DNA of 64,000 nucleotides from Gemmatimonadetes bacterium 2013_60CM_65_52 (GCA_002215645.1 NGFI01000005.1:50678-114677), one strand, 5' to 3'. Positions 17,397-25,833 are shown, counted from the stretch's first letter. Notes: a model not told the origin generated them from the sequence alone. Numbers and translations: made by a program.

Positions 17397-18806
17397 ATGC
17401 ACGATATTGATGCTCTGAACGCCCTCTTCGGGAACGCACTGACCATCACCGAGAGCGGCGTGTCCGTCTCCGACGCCGCCGAGCTGGCGTCAACGAAGAT
17501 GGATGAGCTCGTGAGTGCCGCCGTCTTCGGCGACGATCACGCCAAGGAATACGCCCGGTGGCTCATCTGGGAGATCGGCCAGGCCGTAGGCGTGCGCGCG
17601 TCGTCCATTCACGACCTGTACATCGCGCGCGGCAAGGGGCTGACGCACGGGTTCACCGTGCCCGCCATGAACATCCGCGGCGCGTCATACGACACTGCGC
17701 GCGCCGTCTTTCGGACGGCCATTCGCAAGCAGGCGGGCGCGTTCATCCTCGAGATCGCGCGGTCGGAGATCGCCTACACCGACCAGCGCCCCGCGGAGTA
17801 CGTCGCGGTCATGATCGCGGCGGCACTGCGCGAAGGATTCCGCGGGCCGGTCTTCATTCAGGGCGATCACTTCCAGATCAACCACAAGAAGTACGCGGTG
17901 AATCCGGAGCCCGAAGTCGCCGGCGTGAAAGCGCTCGTGCGCGAGGCGGTCGGCGCGGGGTTCTACAACATCGACGTCGATACCTCGACGCTCGTCGATC
18001 TGTCCAAGTCGTCGCTCGACGAGCAGCAGCGCCTCAACTACGAAGTCGGCATCGACATACTTACGGAAGTCCGTCGTGTCGAGCCGAATGGCGTCACCAT
18101 CTCCGTGGGTGGAGAGATCGGCGAAGTCGGCACGCAGAACTCCACGGTGGAGGAGCTCCGCGCGTACATGGACGGCTTCAACCGGACGTTGCCGAAGGGC
18201 ATGACCGGTCTCTCCAAGATCAGCGTGCAGAGTGGCACGTCGCACGGCGGCGTGGTGCTCGCGGACGGCAGCATTGCGGAGGTGAAGCTGGATCTCGACA
18301 CGCTCGAGCGTCTCAGCATCGCGGCACGCGAGGAATATGGACTCGCCGGCGCCGTGCAGCACGGTGCCTCCACGCTTCCGGACACCGCCTTTCACAACTT
18401 TCCGCAGCGCGAGACGGCGGAGATTCATCTCGCCACGAACTTCCAGACCATGCTGTTCGACCACCTTCCGGACGCGCTGCGCAGGGAGGTGTATCAGTGG
18501 CTCACGGTCAACGCGAAGGACGAGCGGAAGGCGACCGATTCCGACGAGCAGTTCTTCTACAAGACGCGCAAGAAGGCGTTGGGACCCTTCAAGCGGCAGC
18601 TCTGGAGTCTTCCGGACGACGTTCGCGCGCAATTGGCGGCGGCGTATGACACAAAGTTTTCATTCCTGTTCGACGAGCTCGCGATTGGCAACACCGCGGC
18701 GGTGACCAATCGATTCGTCAAGCCGGCCGAGATTCATCGGCCGATGCCGATGGATGCCACACCAGCGCACGCCGCTGCGCCCGACGATGCGGACCTCTCG
18801 GACTGA
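17397..18806 (+). CDS. Class II fructose-bisphosphate aldolase (long form)
   Basis: Zinc-dependent aldolase cleaving fructose-1,6-bisphosphate to the two triose phosphates (or a close relative acting on tagatose or other ketose bisphosphates). Metal and substrate signatures are IQGDHFQINHKKY, SVGGEIGEVGT, SVQSGTSHGG and the loop VQHGASTLPD. At 469 residues it is longer than the typical 300-350-residue Fba, with an extra N-terminal helical region (about residues 1-80) and a C-terminal helical extension from roughly residue 345. The extensions make the precise substrate uncertain. The start at 17397 (MHDIDALNALFG) follows a gap of about 130 bases. The stop abuts the next start, so the kinase-like gene may be co-transcribed. 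Confidence 0.88.
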   Translation: MHDIDALNALFGNALTITESGVSVSDAAELASTKMDELVSAAVFGDDHAKEYARWLIWEIGQAVGVRASSIHDLYIARGKGLTHGFTVPAMNIRGASYDTARAVFRTAIRKQAGAFILEIARSEIAYTDQRPAEYVAVMIAAALREGFRGPVFIQGDHFQINHKKYAVNPEPEVAGVKALVREAVGAGFYNIDVDTSTLVDLSKSSLDEQQRLNYEVGIDILTEVRRVEPNGVTISVGGEIGEVGTQNSTVEELRAYMDGFNRTLPKGMTGLSKISVQSGTSHGGVVLADGSIAEVKLDLDTLERLSIAAREEYGLAGAVQHGASTLPDTAFHNFPQRETAEIHLATNFQTMLFDHLPDALRREVYQWLTVNAKDERKATDSDEQFFYKTRKKALGPFKRQLWSLPDDVRAQLAAAYDTKFSFLFDELAIGNTAAVTNRFVKPAEIHRPMPMDATPAHAAAPDDADLSD

Positions 18807-19439
18807 ATGACGCAGATCTCCGCGGCGGAAGACATCGGCGCACTCTGGCTGCAAACGCTGCAACGCGCGCTGACGCGCGCGGCGCACGACGTGAAGGATG
18901 CATTGAACGGCGTCACGGTGAATCTCGAGGTCATCAGGACGCGCGCGGGGCGAACGGACATGCAGGCGTCGGCGATTGAACCATTCGCTGAAGCAGCCGT
19001 CTCGCAGTTGGAGCGTCTTACGACGTTGGTGGACGCCGTGCTTGCGCTCGGCCGGCCGGAGCCGGAACCGGTGGATATTGCGAGTGTGCTGCGTCGCGTG
19101 AGCGTATTGTGTAGCGCGTCGCCGTCCTCGTCGGACGCGCGGGTGCGGGTGGTCGTGCGGGATGCCGCGGATCCGACCATGAGTCGTGTGGGAGGCGCGG
19201 CAGCTCGCGTCGCTCTTGCCGCGACACTGCTGGATGCCGCGACGGGGGTGCCCCGCGCAGCCCCCGCGTCAGAGGTGGTATGCACGATATCGGGCACGGC
19301 GGATGACGTATCGGTCAGGATCGCGGCAGCGGGACGACGTCTCGCGCTCGCGGAGCACGTCGCGGAGGCGGTGCGTGCCGCGGGCGTGAGCTGCCGTGAG
19401 GGGGATCGGGACATTACACTGACTTTTCCGCGCGGATGA
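18807..19439 (+). CDS. Degenerate sensor histidine kinase-like protein (HisKA-like, no ATP-binding motifs)
   Basis: A 210-residue soluble protein starting directly after the aldolase stop. An N-terminal helical hairpin contains AAHDVKDALNGVTVNLEVI, which has the position and look of a histidine-kinase H-box. The second half has the beta-alpha rhythm of a shrunken HATPase domain but no N, G1 or G2 boxes. Similar proteins can be pseudokinases or phosphotransfer partners. The stop overlaps the next start as ATGA, coupling it tightly to an NtrC-family regulator. I infer that it modulates that regulator, perhaps relaying phosphate from another kinase such as the NtrY-like protein at 46-50 kb. Confidence 0.7.
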   Translation: MTQISAAEDIGALWLQTLQRALTRAAHDVKDALNGVTVNLEVIRTRAGRTDMQASAIEPFAEAAVSQLERLTTLVDAVLALGRPEPEPVDIASVLRRVSVLCSASPSSSDARVRVVVRDAADPTMSRVGGAAARVALAATLLDAATGVPRAAPASEVVCTISGTADDVSVRIAAAGRRLALAEHVAEAVRAAGVSCREGDRDITLTFPRG

Positions 19440-20947
19440 CCGCCGGCGAAGCGACGCGAGCGAGGACGATGAAACGCGCACGGATTCTCATCGCGGACGA
19501 CGAAGCCGCGATCACGACGGGACTCAAGGCCATTCTCGAGGACGCGGGCTATTACGTCGCCGTCGCCGGTGACGGTCAAAAGGCGCTCGAGGCACTGTCG
19601 GCGGAGCGGTTCGGCGTCGTGCTTGCCGATCTCAAAATGCCGCGCCTCGATGGGCTGGCATTGTTGTCGGAGCTCCAGCAGCGGCAGATCCCGACCGAGT
19701 GCATCATCATTACCGGCCAGGCCACTGTGGACTCGGCAGTCCAGGCGATGCAGCAGGGCGCGTACGACTACATCGAGAAGCCTCTCAACGCCGACAAGCT
19801 GAACAGGCTCAAGGCACTCATCCCGAAGGCGCTCGACAAGTATCAGGTCCAGGAGACCAACCGCCAACTCGCATCGAAGATCGAGGGGCTCACCCATTAC
19901 GGTGAGCTGACGGGACAGAGTGACGCCATGCGCGCCGTGTATCAGGTGATCGAGGCCGTCGCGCCCAGCACGGCCAGCGTGCTGTTGCTCGGGGAGAGCG
20001 GCACCGGCAAGGAGCTCGTCGCGCGTGCGCTCCACTCGAAGAGTGACCGTGCCAAAGGTCCGTTCTTCGCGCTCAACTGCGCCGCGTTGCCCAAGGAGAT
20101 TCTCGAGAACGAGCTGTTCGGACACGAGAAGGGCGCGTTCACCGGCAGCACGAACGAGAAGCCGGGCGCGTTCGAGATGGCGAGCGGCGGCACGATCTTC
20201 CTCGACGAGATCGCCGAGATGTCACCGGACATCCAGGTCAAGCTCCTGCGCGCGCTGGAGACACGCCAGGTGCGCCGCCTGGGCGGCAAGAAGGAGATCA
20301 ACGTCGACATCCGCATCGTCGCCGCGACGAACAAGAATCTTCACAAGGCCATCACCGACGGAGAAGTACGCGAGGATCTCTACTACCGCATCGCGGTCGT
20401 CGAGCTGGAGCTGCCGCCGCTTCGCGAGCGGGTGGACGACATCCAGCTTCTCGCAAACGAGTTCCTCGCGCGGTTCGCGCAGCAGAACGGCAAGAACATC
20501 ACGCGGTTCGAGGACGCCGCCTGGGAGTGGATCATGAGCTACCACTGGCCCGGCAACGTGCGGGAGCTCAAGAACGCGGTGGAACGCGCGGTGATCATGG
20601 CGCGCGGCACCACGATTGGCCCGGGAGACGTCATCCCGAGACACATTCGCACTGGCGGCAACCTGCCGGCGGCGGTCACGATTCCCGTGGGCGCAACCGC
20701 CGCCGAGGCGCGACAGCAGCTCGTGCTGCGGACGTTCGCGTCCACGTCCGGCGACACGGTGCGCACCGGCAAGGTGCTCGGCCTGAGCGAGCAGGACGTT
20801 CGTGCCGAATTGCGGTCGCTCATCGAGCGGAATGGAGCTCCCGCGCCGCAACCCACCGCCAAGGCGGGTACGCCATCCAAGCCCGCACGGCCGTCGTCGC
20901 CATCGTCCAGGGCGCCCGCGAAGAAATCCCCTGGCAAGAAACGCTAG
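19436..20947 (+). CDS. Sigma-54-dependent response regulator, NtrC family
   Basis: Receiver domain at about residues 12-125 (ILIADDEAAI with the acidic pocket, phospho-Asp in VLADLKMPRLDG, Lys in YIEKPL). An AAA+ sigma-54 activator domain follows: Walker A GESGTGKE, GAFTGS loop, Walker B GTIFLDEIAEM, sensor II region WPGNVRELKN. A C-terminal Fis-like helix-turn-helix lies near residues 420-470, then a Ser/Pro/Lys-rich tail. The sigma-54-contact loop reads GAFTGS instead of the near-invariant GAFTGA. The start overlaps the preceding stop; an ATG at 19469 (MKRARIL) is an alternative. It would activate sigma-54 promoters when phosphorylated; no target promoter was recognised in the window. Confidence 0.93.
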   Translation: MTAGEATRARTMKRARILIADDEAAITTGLKAILEDAGYYVAVAGDGQKALEALSAERFGVVLADLKMPRLDGLALLSELQQRQIPTECIIITGQATVDSAVQAMQQGAYDYIEKPLNADKLNRLKALIPKALDKYQVQETNRQLASKIEGLTHYGELTGQSDAMRAVYQVIEAVAPSTASVLLLGESGTGKELVARALHSKSDRAKGPFFALNCAALPKEILENELFGHEKGAFTGSTNEKPGAFEMASGGTIFLDEIAEMSPDIQVKLLRALETRQVRRLGGKKEINVDIRIVAATNKNLHKAITDGEVREDLYYRIAVVELELPPLRERVDDIQLLANEFLARFAQQNGKNITRFEDAAWEWIMSYHWPGNVRELKNAVERAVIMARGTTIGPGDVIPRHIRTGGNLPAAVTIPVGATAAEARQQLVLRTFASTSGDTVRTGKVLGLSEQDVRAELRSLIERNGAPAPQPTAKAGTPSKPARPSSPSSRAPAKKSPGKKR

Positions 20948-20967
20948 CCCGCTCCCGAGGCCACATC

Positions 20968-21423
20968 ATGCGCGACGATTACCGTGATCCGCCGATCATC
21001 ATCGAGAAGCACAACGACATCGGCACACTGCTCGTGGGCCTGCTGATCGGCGCAGGCGTCGCACTGCTGTTCGCGCCGAAGTCGGGGAAGGAGACTCGGC
21101 GCGCCATCCGTCGCACCGCGCGCGAGGCGGGCGACGCCGTGCGAACGGGTGTCGATGAGATGACCGAGAAGGTCGGCGAGACACTCGACAGCGCGCGCGA
21201 GCGGGTCGAGGAGCAGATCGCGTCCGCCCGCAGCGCGATCTCCGCCAAGAAGGAACAGGTGTCGCGCGCCATGGATGCGGGGCGCGAAGCCGCGCAGCAG
21301 GCGCGTGACGATCTGGAGCGCCGGTTGGCGGAAACGAAGGCGGCGTACAACGCCGGCGCCGATGTCGCGCGCAGTGCCCGCGCGCGGCGGCGCGCGCCCG
21401 ACGTGGACGACTCGCCCGTCTGA
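20968..21423 (+). CDS. YtxH domain membrane-associated protein
   Basis: One hydrophobic segment near the N-terminus (IGTLLVGLLIGAGVALLFAP) is followed at once by KSGKETRRAIR, the YtxH hallmark, and then a long charged, Ala-rich amphipathic helix or coiled coil up to residue ~140. YtxH proteins are small stress-associated membrane proteins without a defined biochemical role. The start at 20968 (MRDDYRDPP) lies 20 bases after the NtrC-type gene, so it may be in the same transcript. The helical tail is probably cytoplasmic. Confidence 0.85.
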   Translation: MRDDYRDPPIIIEKHNDIGTLLVGLLIGAGVALLFAPKSGKETRRAIRRTAREAGDAVRTGVDEMTEKVGETLDSARERVEEQIASARSAISAKKEQVSRAMDAGREAAQQARDDLERRLAETKAAYNAGADVARSARARRRAPDVDDSPV

Positions 21424-21437
21424 CACGCGAGCGAGGC

Positions 21438-22382
21438 GTGCGAGCCATCGCCACCACGGTTGGGCCACTGCGAATGTCGCCGCGCTCGTGGCTGGCCGAC
21501 GGGTGGTGGACGCTACGCGACTACGCCAAGCGAGTGTGGGACAATGCGGGAGAAGACAACGTGCTCTTCCTCGCCGGCGGCATCGCCTTCAACATCCTCC
21601 TCGCCGCGGTGCCGTTCGTTCTCCTCCTGGTGTTTTTCCTGACGTATCTGCTGAACAAGACGTCGGCGGAAACGAACGACGTGGTCATCAACTATCTGGA
21701 CAAGCTCCTGCCGGCGCATGAGGAGACGGCGGTCTCACCCTATCACAAGCTGCTCACCGACATTCTCGGGACACACCCGCGACTCGGCATCTGGAGCGCC
21801 GTGGGCTTCATCTGGTTCTCCACTCGCCTGTTCGGGTCGCTCCGCACCGTGCTCGCGAGCGTCTTCGACATAGAGAACGAGCGGAGCATCATTGCCGGAA
21901 AGATCTTCGACATCCAGATGACGGTGCTGGCCACCGTGCTCATCACCGCCAACACGCTCATCAGCGGGTATGTGCTGATCGCGACGGGCAGGAGCGTGAG
22001 TCTCCTCGAGGAGCTCGGTATCCGAAGCGATGTGATGGGCGAGGCCACGGCCTTCGGCAGCCAGGTGGTCGCGGCGGTGATCACCGCGACCATGTTTTTC
22101 GCGCTGTACAAGTTCCTCCCGATCCGCCGCGTCCGCACGCGCACGGCGTGGGTGGCTGCGCTGTTCACGACGATGATGTTCGAGATCGCGAAGCTGATCT
22201 TCACCTCGTACGTGAGCTCGTTCAATCCCAGCTCGTTTTACACGGGTACCGTCGCGGCCATCGTCGTCGTGGTGTTCTGGGTCTACTACGCCGCGCTGAT
22301 CTTCATCCTGGGCGGCGAGGTGGGCCAGGTGTACGAGCTCCGGCGGACCCGAAAACGGCAGCGCGAGGCGTTTCTGGAGTGA
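21438..22382 (+). CDS. YihY/BrkB family inner-membrane protein
   Basis: Polytopic protein with about six membrane segments: FLAGGIAFNILLAAVPFVLL near residue 45, then helices near 110, 150, 190, 220 and 255. The FNILLA..P pattern near the first helix and the C-terminal FWVYYAALIFILGGEVGQVY are typical of YihY/BrkB (formerly mislabelled ribonuclease BN). Function is unknown; homologues have been linked to serum resistance or transport without a confirmed substrate. The start is GTG at 21438, or ATG at 21474 (MSPRSWLADG). It follows the YtxH gene by 14 bases. Confidence 0.9.
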   Translation: MRAIATTVGPLRMSPRSWLADGWWTLRDYAKRVWDNAGEDNVLFLAGGIAFNILLAAVPFVLLLVFFLTYLLNKTSAETNDVVINYLDKLLPAHEETAVSPYHKLLTDILGTHPRLGIWSAVGFIWFSTRLFGSLRTVLASVFDIENERSIIAGKIFDIQMTVLATVLITANTLISGYVLIATGRSVSLLEELGIRSDVMGEATAFGSQVVAAVITATMFFALYKFLPIRRVRTRTAWVAALFTTMMFEIAKLIFTSYVSSFNPSSFYTGTVAAIVVVVFWVYYAALIFILGGEVGQVYELRRTRKRQREAFLE

Positions 22383-22473
22383 GGTCCAGCCCGCCTGTCC
22401 GAGCGCAGGACCGAGCTCTGGCGCGAAGGTTGCCTCTCGCCGGTCGAACGCGCCACTCATAGGGAGGCATTCC

Positions 22474-22743
22474 ATGCGCACGCTTGTCGTTGCCGCCGCG
22501 CTCGCGCTCAGCGTTGCGGCGTGCAAGAAGACCGGTGACAACACGTATCAGGTCCAGACGCCGACGATCGGTGTGGACACCCACGTCGTGAAGACGCCGG
22601 AAGTGAACGTCGGCACGAAGACCGATACCATCAGTACGCCCGTCGTGGGAACGAAGAAGGACACCATCGTGATCGACAAGCCGGTCGTGGGTACCAAGAA
22701 GACGGAAGTGAAGGTTCCGACGGTGACGGTGAAGAAGCCGTAG
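22474..22743 (+). CDS. Small repetitive lipoprotein
   Basis: An 89-residue protein behind a good GGGAGG ribosome-binding site. The signal ends in LALSVAAC, a plausible lipobox, so the Cys at residue 17 would be lipidated. The mature part is almost wholly built of imperfect valine/threonine/lysine repeats (VGTKKDTI, VVGTKKTEV, VKTPEVNVG), low in aromatics and without other Cys. It resembles short surface or periplasmic spacer lipoproteins, but I do not recognise a named family. Monocistronic by appearance, followed by SRP RNA. Confidence 0.75.
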   Translation: MRTLVVAAALALSVAACKKTGDNTYQVQTPTIGVDTHVVKTPEVNVGTKTDTISTPVVGTKKDTIVIDKPVVGTKKTEVKVPTVTVKKP

Positions 22744-22805
22744 TCGAGCGCGACTGGGTGAACAACGGGCGGGGTTTCTCAGCCGCCGGCATTCGACTAG
22801 ATTTC

Positions 22806-22909
22806 GTAGGTCCCAGGTCCCGGAGGGCGCCAGCCTTCTAACTCCGTCAGGACCCCGAAGGTAGCAGCGGCATGAGGTGTCTGACGTCGCTTCGTCAGGC
22901 CTGGGGCAC
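22806..22909 (+). ncRNA. ffs: Signal recognition particle RNA (bacterial small type)
   Basis: The conserved domain IV core is recognisable around 22845-22873 (GTCAGGACC, CCGAAGG, TAGCAGC, GGCA), close to the bacterial pattern GTCAGGYCCGGAAGGNAGCAGCC. The outer helix can be drawn between 22810-22819 and 22898-22907. It is followed immediately by a strong terminator and then dnaX, the same order known for scr-dnaX in Bacillus. Ends are estimated from the helix and may be off by a few bases. It binds Ffh for co-translational targeting. Confidence 0.85.
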
Positions 22910-22911
22910 TC

Positions 22912-22954
22912 AAAGCGCGGGAGACCGATCGTGTGATCGGTCCCCGCGCTTTTT
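22912..22954 (+). terminator. Rho-independent terminator after SRP RNA
   Basis: AAAGCGCGGG and GACCGATC pair with GATCGGTC and CCCGCGCTTT across a GTGT loop, with one bulged A, giving an 18-bp stem ending in a run of five T. Confidence 0.93.
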
Positions 22955-23025
22955 GTAGGTCGGTAGGTCAGTAGGACGGCAAACGCGGTTACCGACCTAC
23001 CGACCTACTGGCCTACCGTCCTACT
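22955..23025. repeat. R2 palindromic repeat upstream of dnaX
   Basis: GTAGGTCGGTAGGTCAGTAG and GACGG on the left pair with CCGACCTACCGACCTACTG and CCGTCCTAC on the right, around an AAACGCGGTTA centre. A shorter version follows dnaX at 24811-24876. Confidence 0.8.
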
Positions 23026-23027
23026 AG

Positions 23028-23033
23028 TATCTT
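23028..23033 (+). promoter_or_regulatory. Possible -10 box (TATCTT) for a leaderless dnaX mRNA
   Basis: TATCTT ends 5 nt before the dnaX ATG, with no Shine-Dalgarno sequence in the preceding 20 bases. Transcription from it would start at or next to the start codon. No -35 match is obvious because the upstream bases belong to the R2 repeat. Confidence 0.35.
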
Positions 23034-23038
23034 CCCTC

Positions 23039-24808
23039 ATGGCTCTCGCCCTCGCGCGAAAATACCGCCCGAAGTCCTTCGCCGACGTGGCAGTGCAGTC
23101 ACACGTCGCGGCGACCCTCAAGGGCGCCATCGCGAGGAACCGGGTCGCGCACGGCTACCTGCTGTGCGGTCCGCGAGGCGTCGGCAAGACGACACTCGCC
23201 CGCGTTCTGGCGATGGCGCTGAACTGCGAGCGGCGGGGTGATGCCGCGCTCGACGGCGAGCCCTGCGGAGTCTGCGCGAGCTGTACGCGCATCTGGTCGG
23301 GCGCATCGAGCCTCGACGTCGTCGAGATCGACGCGGCCTCCAACCGCGGCGTGGACGACGCTCGCGAGCTGAGGGAGCGCGCCATGTATGCCCCCTCAGG
23401 AGACGAGCGCTACAAGGTGTACATCGTGGACGAGGCCCACATGCTCACGCGCGAGGCCTGGAACGCGCTCCTCAAGATCCTCGAGGAGCCGCCGCCGCGC
23501 GTGGTATTCGTCTTCGCCACCACCGAGCCGCAGAAGATCGGGCAGATGGCCGCGCCCGTGCTCAGCCGCCTGCAGCGCTTCGACTTCAAGCGCATCGGGC
23601 CCGCCGACATCCGCGCACGCCTCGATCGCGTGCTCGCGGCGGAGGGCGTCACGCACGGCGAGGACGCGCTCGCGATGATCGCCCGTGCCGCCGATGGCTC
23701 CATGCGCGATGCGCTGTCGCTCACCGATCAGGTGTTGTCGATGGGAGACGGTACGCTCACGGCGGAACGCGTGCGCGAAGCGCTTGGCCTCGTGCCCGAG
23801 GACGAATTCCTTGCGCTCCTCGATCTGCTCGCGGCGCGCGCCGCGGGCGACGTGTTCGCGTTCGTCGCTCGGCTGGTGGATGCCGGCATCGATTTCGGCC
23901 AGTTCCTCACCGGGCTCGCCGACATGATTCGCGCGCAACTCGCCGTGACGCTCGGCGGCGCGCCGCCTGGTGTGAGCGACCGCGTACGCGAAGCATTGAC
24001 GCAGCGGGCGAAAGCCTTCGCCGCCGGCGACCTCCTGCGAATGCTCACGGCGATCACCGAGCTCGAGCCCAGATTCCGAAAGAGCGGCCAGCAGCAGTTG
24101 CTGCTGGAGGCGCTGCTCGTTCGGTTCGCGCTGATCGACCACACCGTGTCGCTCGAGGCGATGTTGCGCGGCATGGGAGGCGGTGGAGCGACCGTCACGG
24201 ATGCGCCCGTACCTCGACGCGCCGCGCCCGCCGATGCATCAGGCTCGCGCTCGGCCTCACCGCCAGCGGCCGACGCACCCGCTACCGATTGGCGTTCCGT
24301 GGTTCGGGATGCCGACCGGCGCGCAGCCGAGCGCGGTGATGCTGCCCCCCTCCTGCTCGAGGAAGAGGCGCCGGAGACGCTGCCCAAACATCGTGGCGCC
24401 ACGCTTCCGCCCGGCCCTCCCATTCCCGACGTCAGCCACGTGGTCGAGCGTTGGGATGCACTGGTCGCGGCATTGCGCGGCAATGGAAAGACGATGGCCG
24501 CCACAGCGTTGGCGAGTGCGTCACCAATCGCCGTGACGGGCCGGGGCGAAATCACCATCGGGCTCGACGAGCCGAACGCCATCTACGAAAAGGCGCTCGA
24601 CGCGCAGAAGGGCGAGATCGCGGAATTGCTCCAGACTGCGTTCGCCGGTGTGACGCGCGTCACGGTTCGGCCGGCGGAGGGCAAGGCGTCCGCACCCGTG
24701 CGGCTGACCGACGAGATGGTCCGCACCGAGCGCCTGACGGCGATGCGACGCAAGGATCCGGTGCTCGATCGGGCGATCGAAGTGCTGGATCTGGATCTGG
24801 CAGATTGA
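23039..24808 (+). CDS. dnaX: DNA polymerase III subunits gamma/tau
   Basis: Clamp-loader ATPase. Conserved features: N-terminal ALARKYRPKSFADV, Walker A in GPRGVGKTTLARVLA, the zinc module built from CERRG...CGVCASC, Walker B in VYIVDEAHMLTREAWNALLK, and SRC-like VLSRLQRFDF. After the ATPase and collar domains (to about residue 360) comes a Pro/Ala/Asp-rich linker and a C-terminal domain of about 125 residues, the tau-specific region. At 589 residues it could make tau directly; no obvious slippery heptamer was found by eye. It heads a ten-gene same-strand cluster and is bracketed by R2 repeats. Confidence 0.96.
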   Translation: MALALARKYRPKSFADVAVQSHVAATLKGAIARNRVAHGYLLCGPRGVGKTTLARVLAMALNCERRGDAALDGEPCGVCASCTRIWSGASSLDVVEIDAASNRGVDDARELRERAMYAPSGDERYKVYIVDEAHMLTREAWNALLKILEEPPPRVVFVFATTEPQKIGQMAAPVLSRLQRFDFKRIGPADIRARLDRVLAAEGVTHGEDALAMIARAADGSMRDALSLTDQVLSMGDGTLTAERVREALGLVPEDEFLALLDLLAARAAGDVFAFVARLVDAGIDFGQFLTGLADMIRAQLAVTLGGAPPGVSDRVREALTQRAKAFAAGDLLRMLTAITELEPRFRKSGQQQLLLEALLVRFALIDHTVSLEAMLRGMGGGGATVTDAPVPRRAAPADASGSRSASPPAADAPATDWRSVVRDADRRAAERGDAAPLLLEEEAPETLPKHRGATLPPGPPIPDVSHVVERWDALVAALRGNGKTMAATALASASPIAVTGRGEITIGLDEPNAIYEKALDAQKGEIAELLQTAFAGVTRVTVRPAEGKASAPVRLTDEMVRTERLTAMRRKDPVLDRAIEVLDLDLAD

Positions 24809-24810
24809 AA

Positions 24811-24876
24811 CGGTAGGTCAGTAGGACGGAGAGCGCGTAGGACGGTGCTTGCCGACCTACTGTCCTACCGTCCTAC
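24811..24876. repeat. R2 palindromic repeat downstream of dnaX
   Basis: CGGTAGGTCAGTAGGACGG at the left and CCGACCTACTGTCCTACCG plus TCCTAC at the right can form a hairpin. The sequence words are the same as in the copy at 22955-23025. It lies between the dnaX stop and the ybaB start. Confidence 0.78.
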
Positions 24877-24916
24877 AGCCTCCTAAGTTTACAATTCACA
24901 CTAAGTTGCATCCCGA

Positions 24917-25234
24917 ATGGCTGACTTCATGAAAATCCTGCAGCAAGCGCAGGAGATGCAGGGCCGCTTCCAGACCCTCCAGGCGGAGCTGCAGAAAGAA
25001 ACCGTGACAGCCTCGGCCGGCGGTGGCATGGTGACCGTCGAAGCAAATGGGCAGGGCACCGTCCGCTCAATCCGGATCGATCCCAGCGTGGTCAACCCGG
25101 CGGACGTCGAGATGCTGGAGGACCTCGTGCTGGTCGCGGTCACCGAGGCGCAGAAGAAGGCGCAGGACGTCGCCCAGCGCGAGATGGGGAAGCTCACGGG
25201 CGGTCTTCCGCTCCCCTTCAAGCTGCCGTTCTGA
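24917..25234 (+). CDS. YbaB/EbfC family nucleoid-associated protein
   Basis: A 105-residue dimeric DNA-binding protein of the YbaB/EbfC family. It has an N-terminal helix (MADFMKILQQAQEMQGRF), a beta-sheet core (TASAGGGMVTVEANGQGTV, RIDPSVV) and a C-terminal helix ending LPFKLPF. The position between dnaX and recR is the most conserved context of this family. It binds DNA and may organise the nucleoid or influence repair. The R2 repeat lies upstream, and a TACAAT box at 24890-24895 could be a -10 element. Confidence 0.95.
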   Translation: MADFMKILQQAQEMQGRFQTLQAELQKETVTASAGGGMVTVEANGQGTVRSIRIDPSVVNPADVEMLEDLVLVAVTEAQKKAQDVAQREMGKLTGGLPLPFKLPF

Positions 25235-25245
25235 ACGTTCGCGGC

Positions 25246-25833
25246 ATGTCAGCCATCGACGACCTCACCGGCGAGCTGGCGCGGCTGCCCGGCATCGGGC
25301 GAAAGACCGCGTTGCGACTCACGTATCACTTGCTGAAGCAGCCGCCCGAGCAGAGCCGGCGACTGGCCGAGGCGTTGCGGACGCTGTCGGACAAGGTGCA
25401 TCCGTGTGCGCGGTGCGCGAATCTCACCGAGGAGGAGCTGTGCTCCATCTGCCGTGATCCGCGGCGCGACGCGGCGATCATCTGCGTCGTCGAGGAATCC
25501 GCGGACATCGGCGCCATCGAGCGGGCCGGCGAGTATCGGGGCCAGTATCACGTGCTGGGCGGCCGGCTCTCGCCACTGGACGGGATATCGCCGGAGGATC
25601 TCGCCATTCCGCAGCTGCTCAATCGCGTCGATTCCGGCGGCGTCCGCGAGGTCATCCTGGCGACGAATCCGAGCCTCGAGGGCGAGGCGACCGCGCTGTA
25701 CGTCCAGCGGCAGCTCATGTCGCACGGGGTGACGGTCACGCGCATCGCGCGGGGGCTGCCGGTGGGTGGAGATCTGGAGTACGCCGACGGCGTCACCATT
25801 GCCCAGGCATTGTCCGCGCGGAGGGCGATGTGA
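25246..25833 (+). CDS. recR: Recombination mediator protein RecR
   Basis: RecFOR pathway protein that helps load RecA on gapped DNA. It has the helix-hairpin-helix N-terminus (ELARLPGIGRKTALRLTYHL), the four-Cys zinc finger (CARCANLTEEELCSIC) and a Toprim domain (IICVVEESADIGAIERAGEY, then HVLGGRLSPLDGI). 195 residues, standard length. The start at 25246 is 11 bases after ybaB. The stop overlaps the next GTG start, so downstream genes are probably co-transcribed. Confidence 0.96.
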   Translation: MSAIDDLTGELARLPGIGRKTALRLTYHLLKQPPEQSRRLAEALRTLSDKVHPCARCANLTEEELCSICRDPRRDAAIICVVEESADIGAIERAGEYRGQYHVLGGRLSPLDGISPEDLAIPQLLNRVDSGGVREVILATNPSLEGEATALYVQRQLMSHGVTVTRIARGLPVGGDLEYADGVTIAQALSARRAM

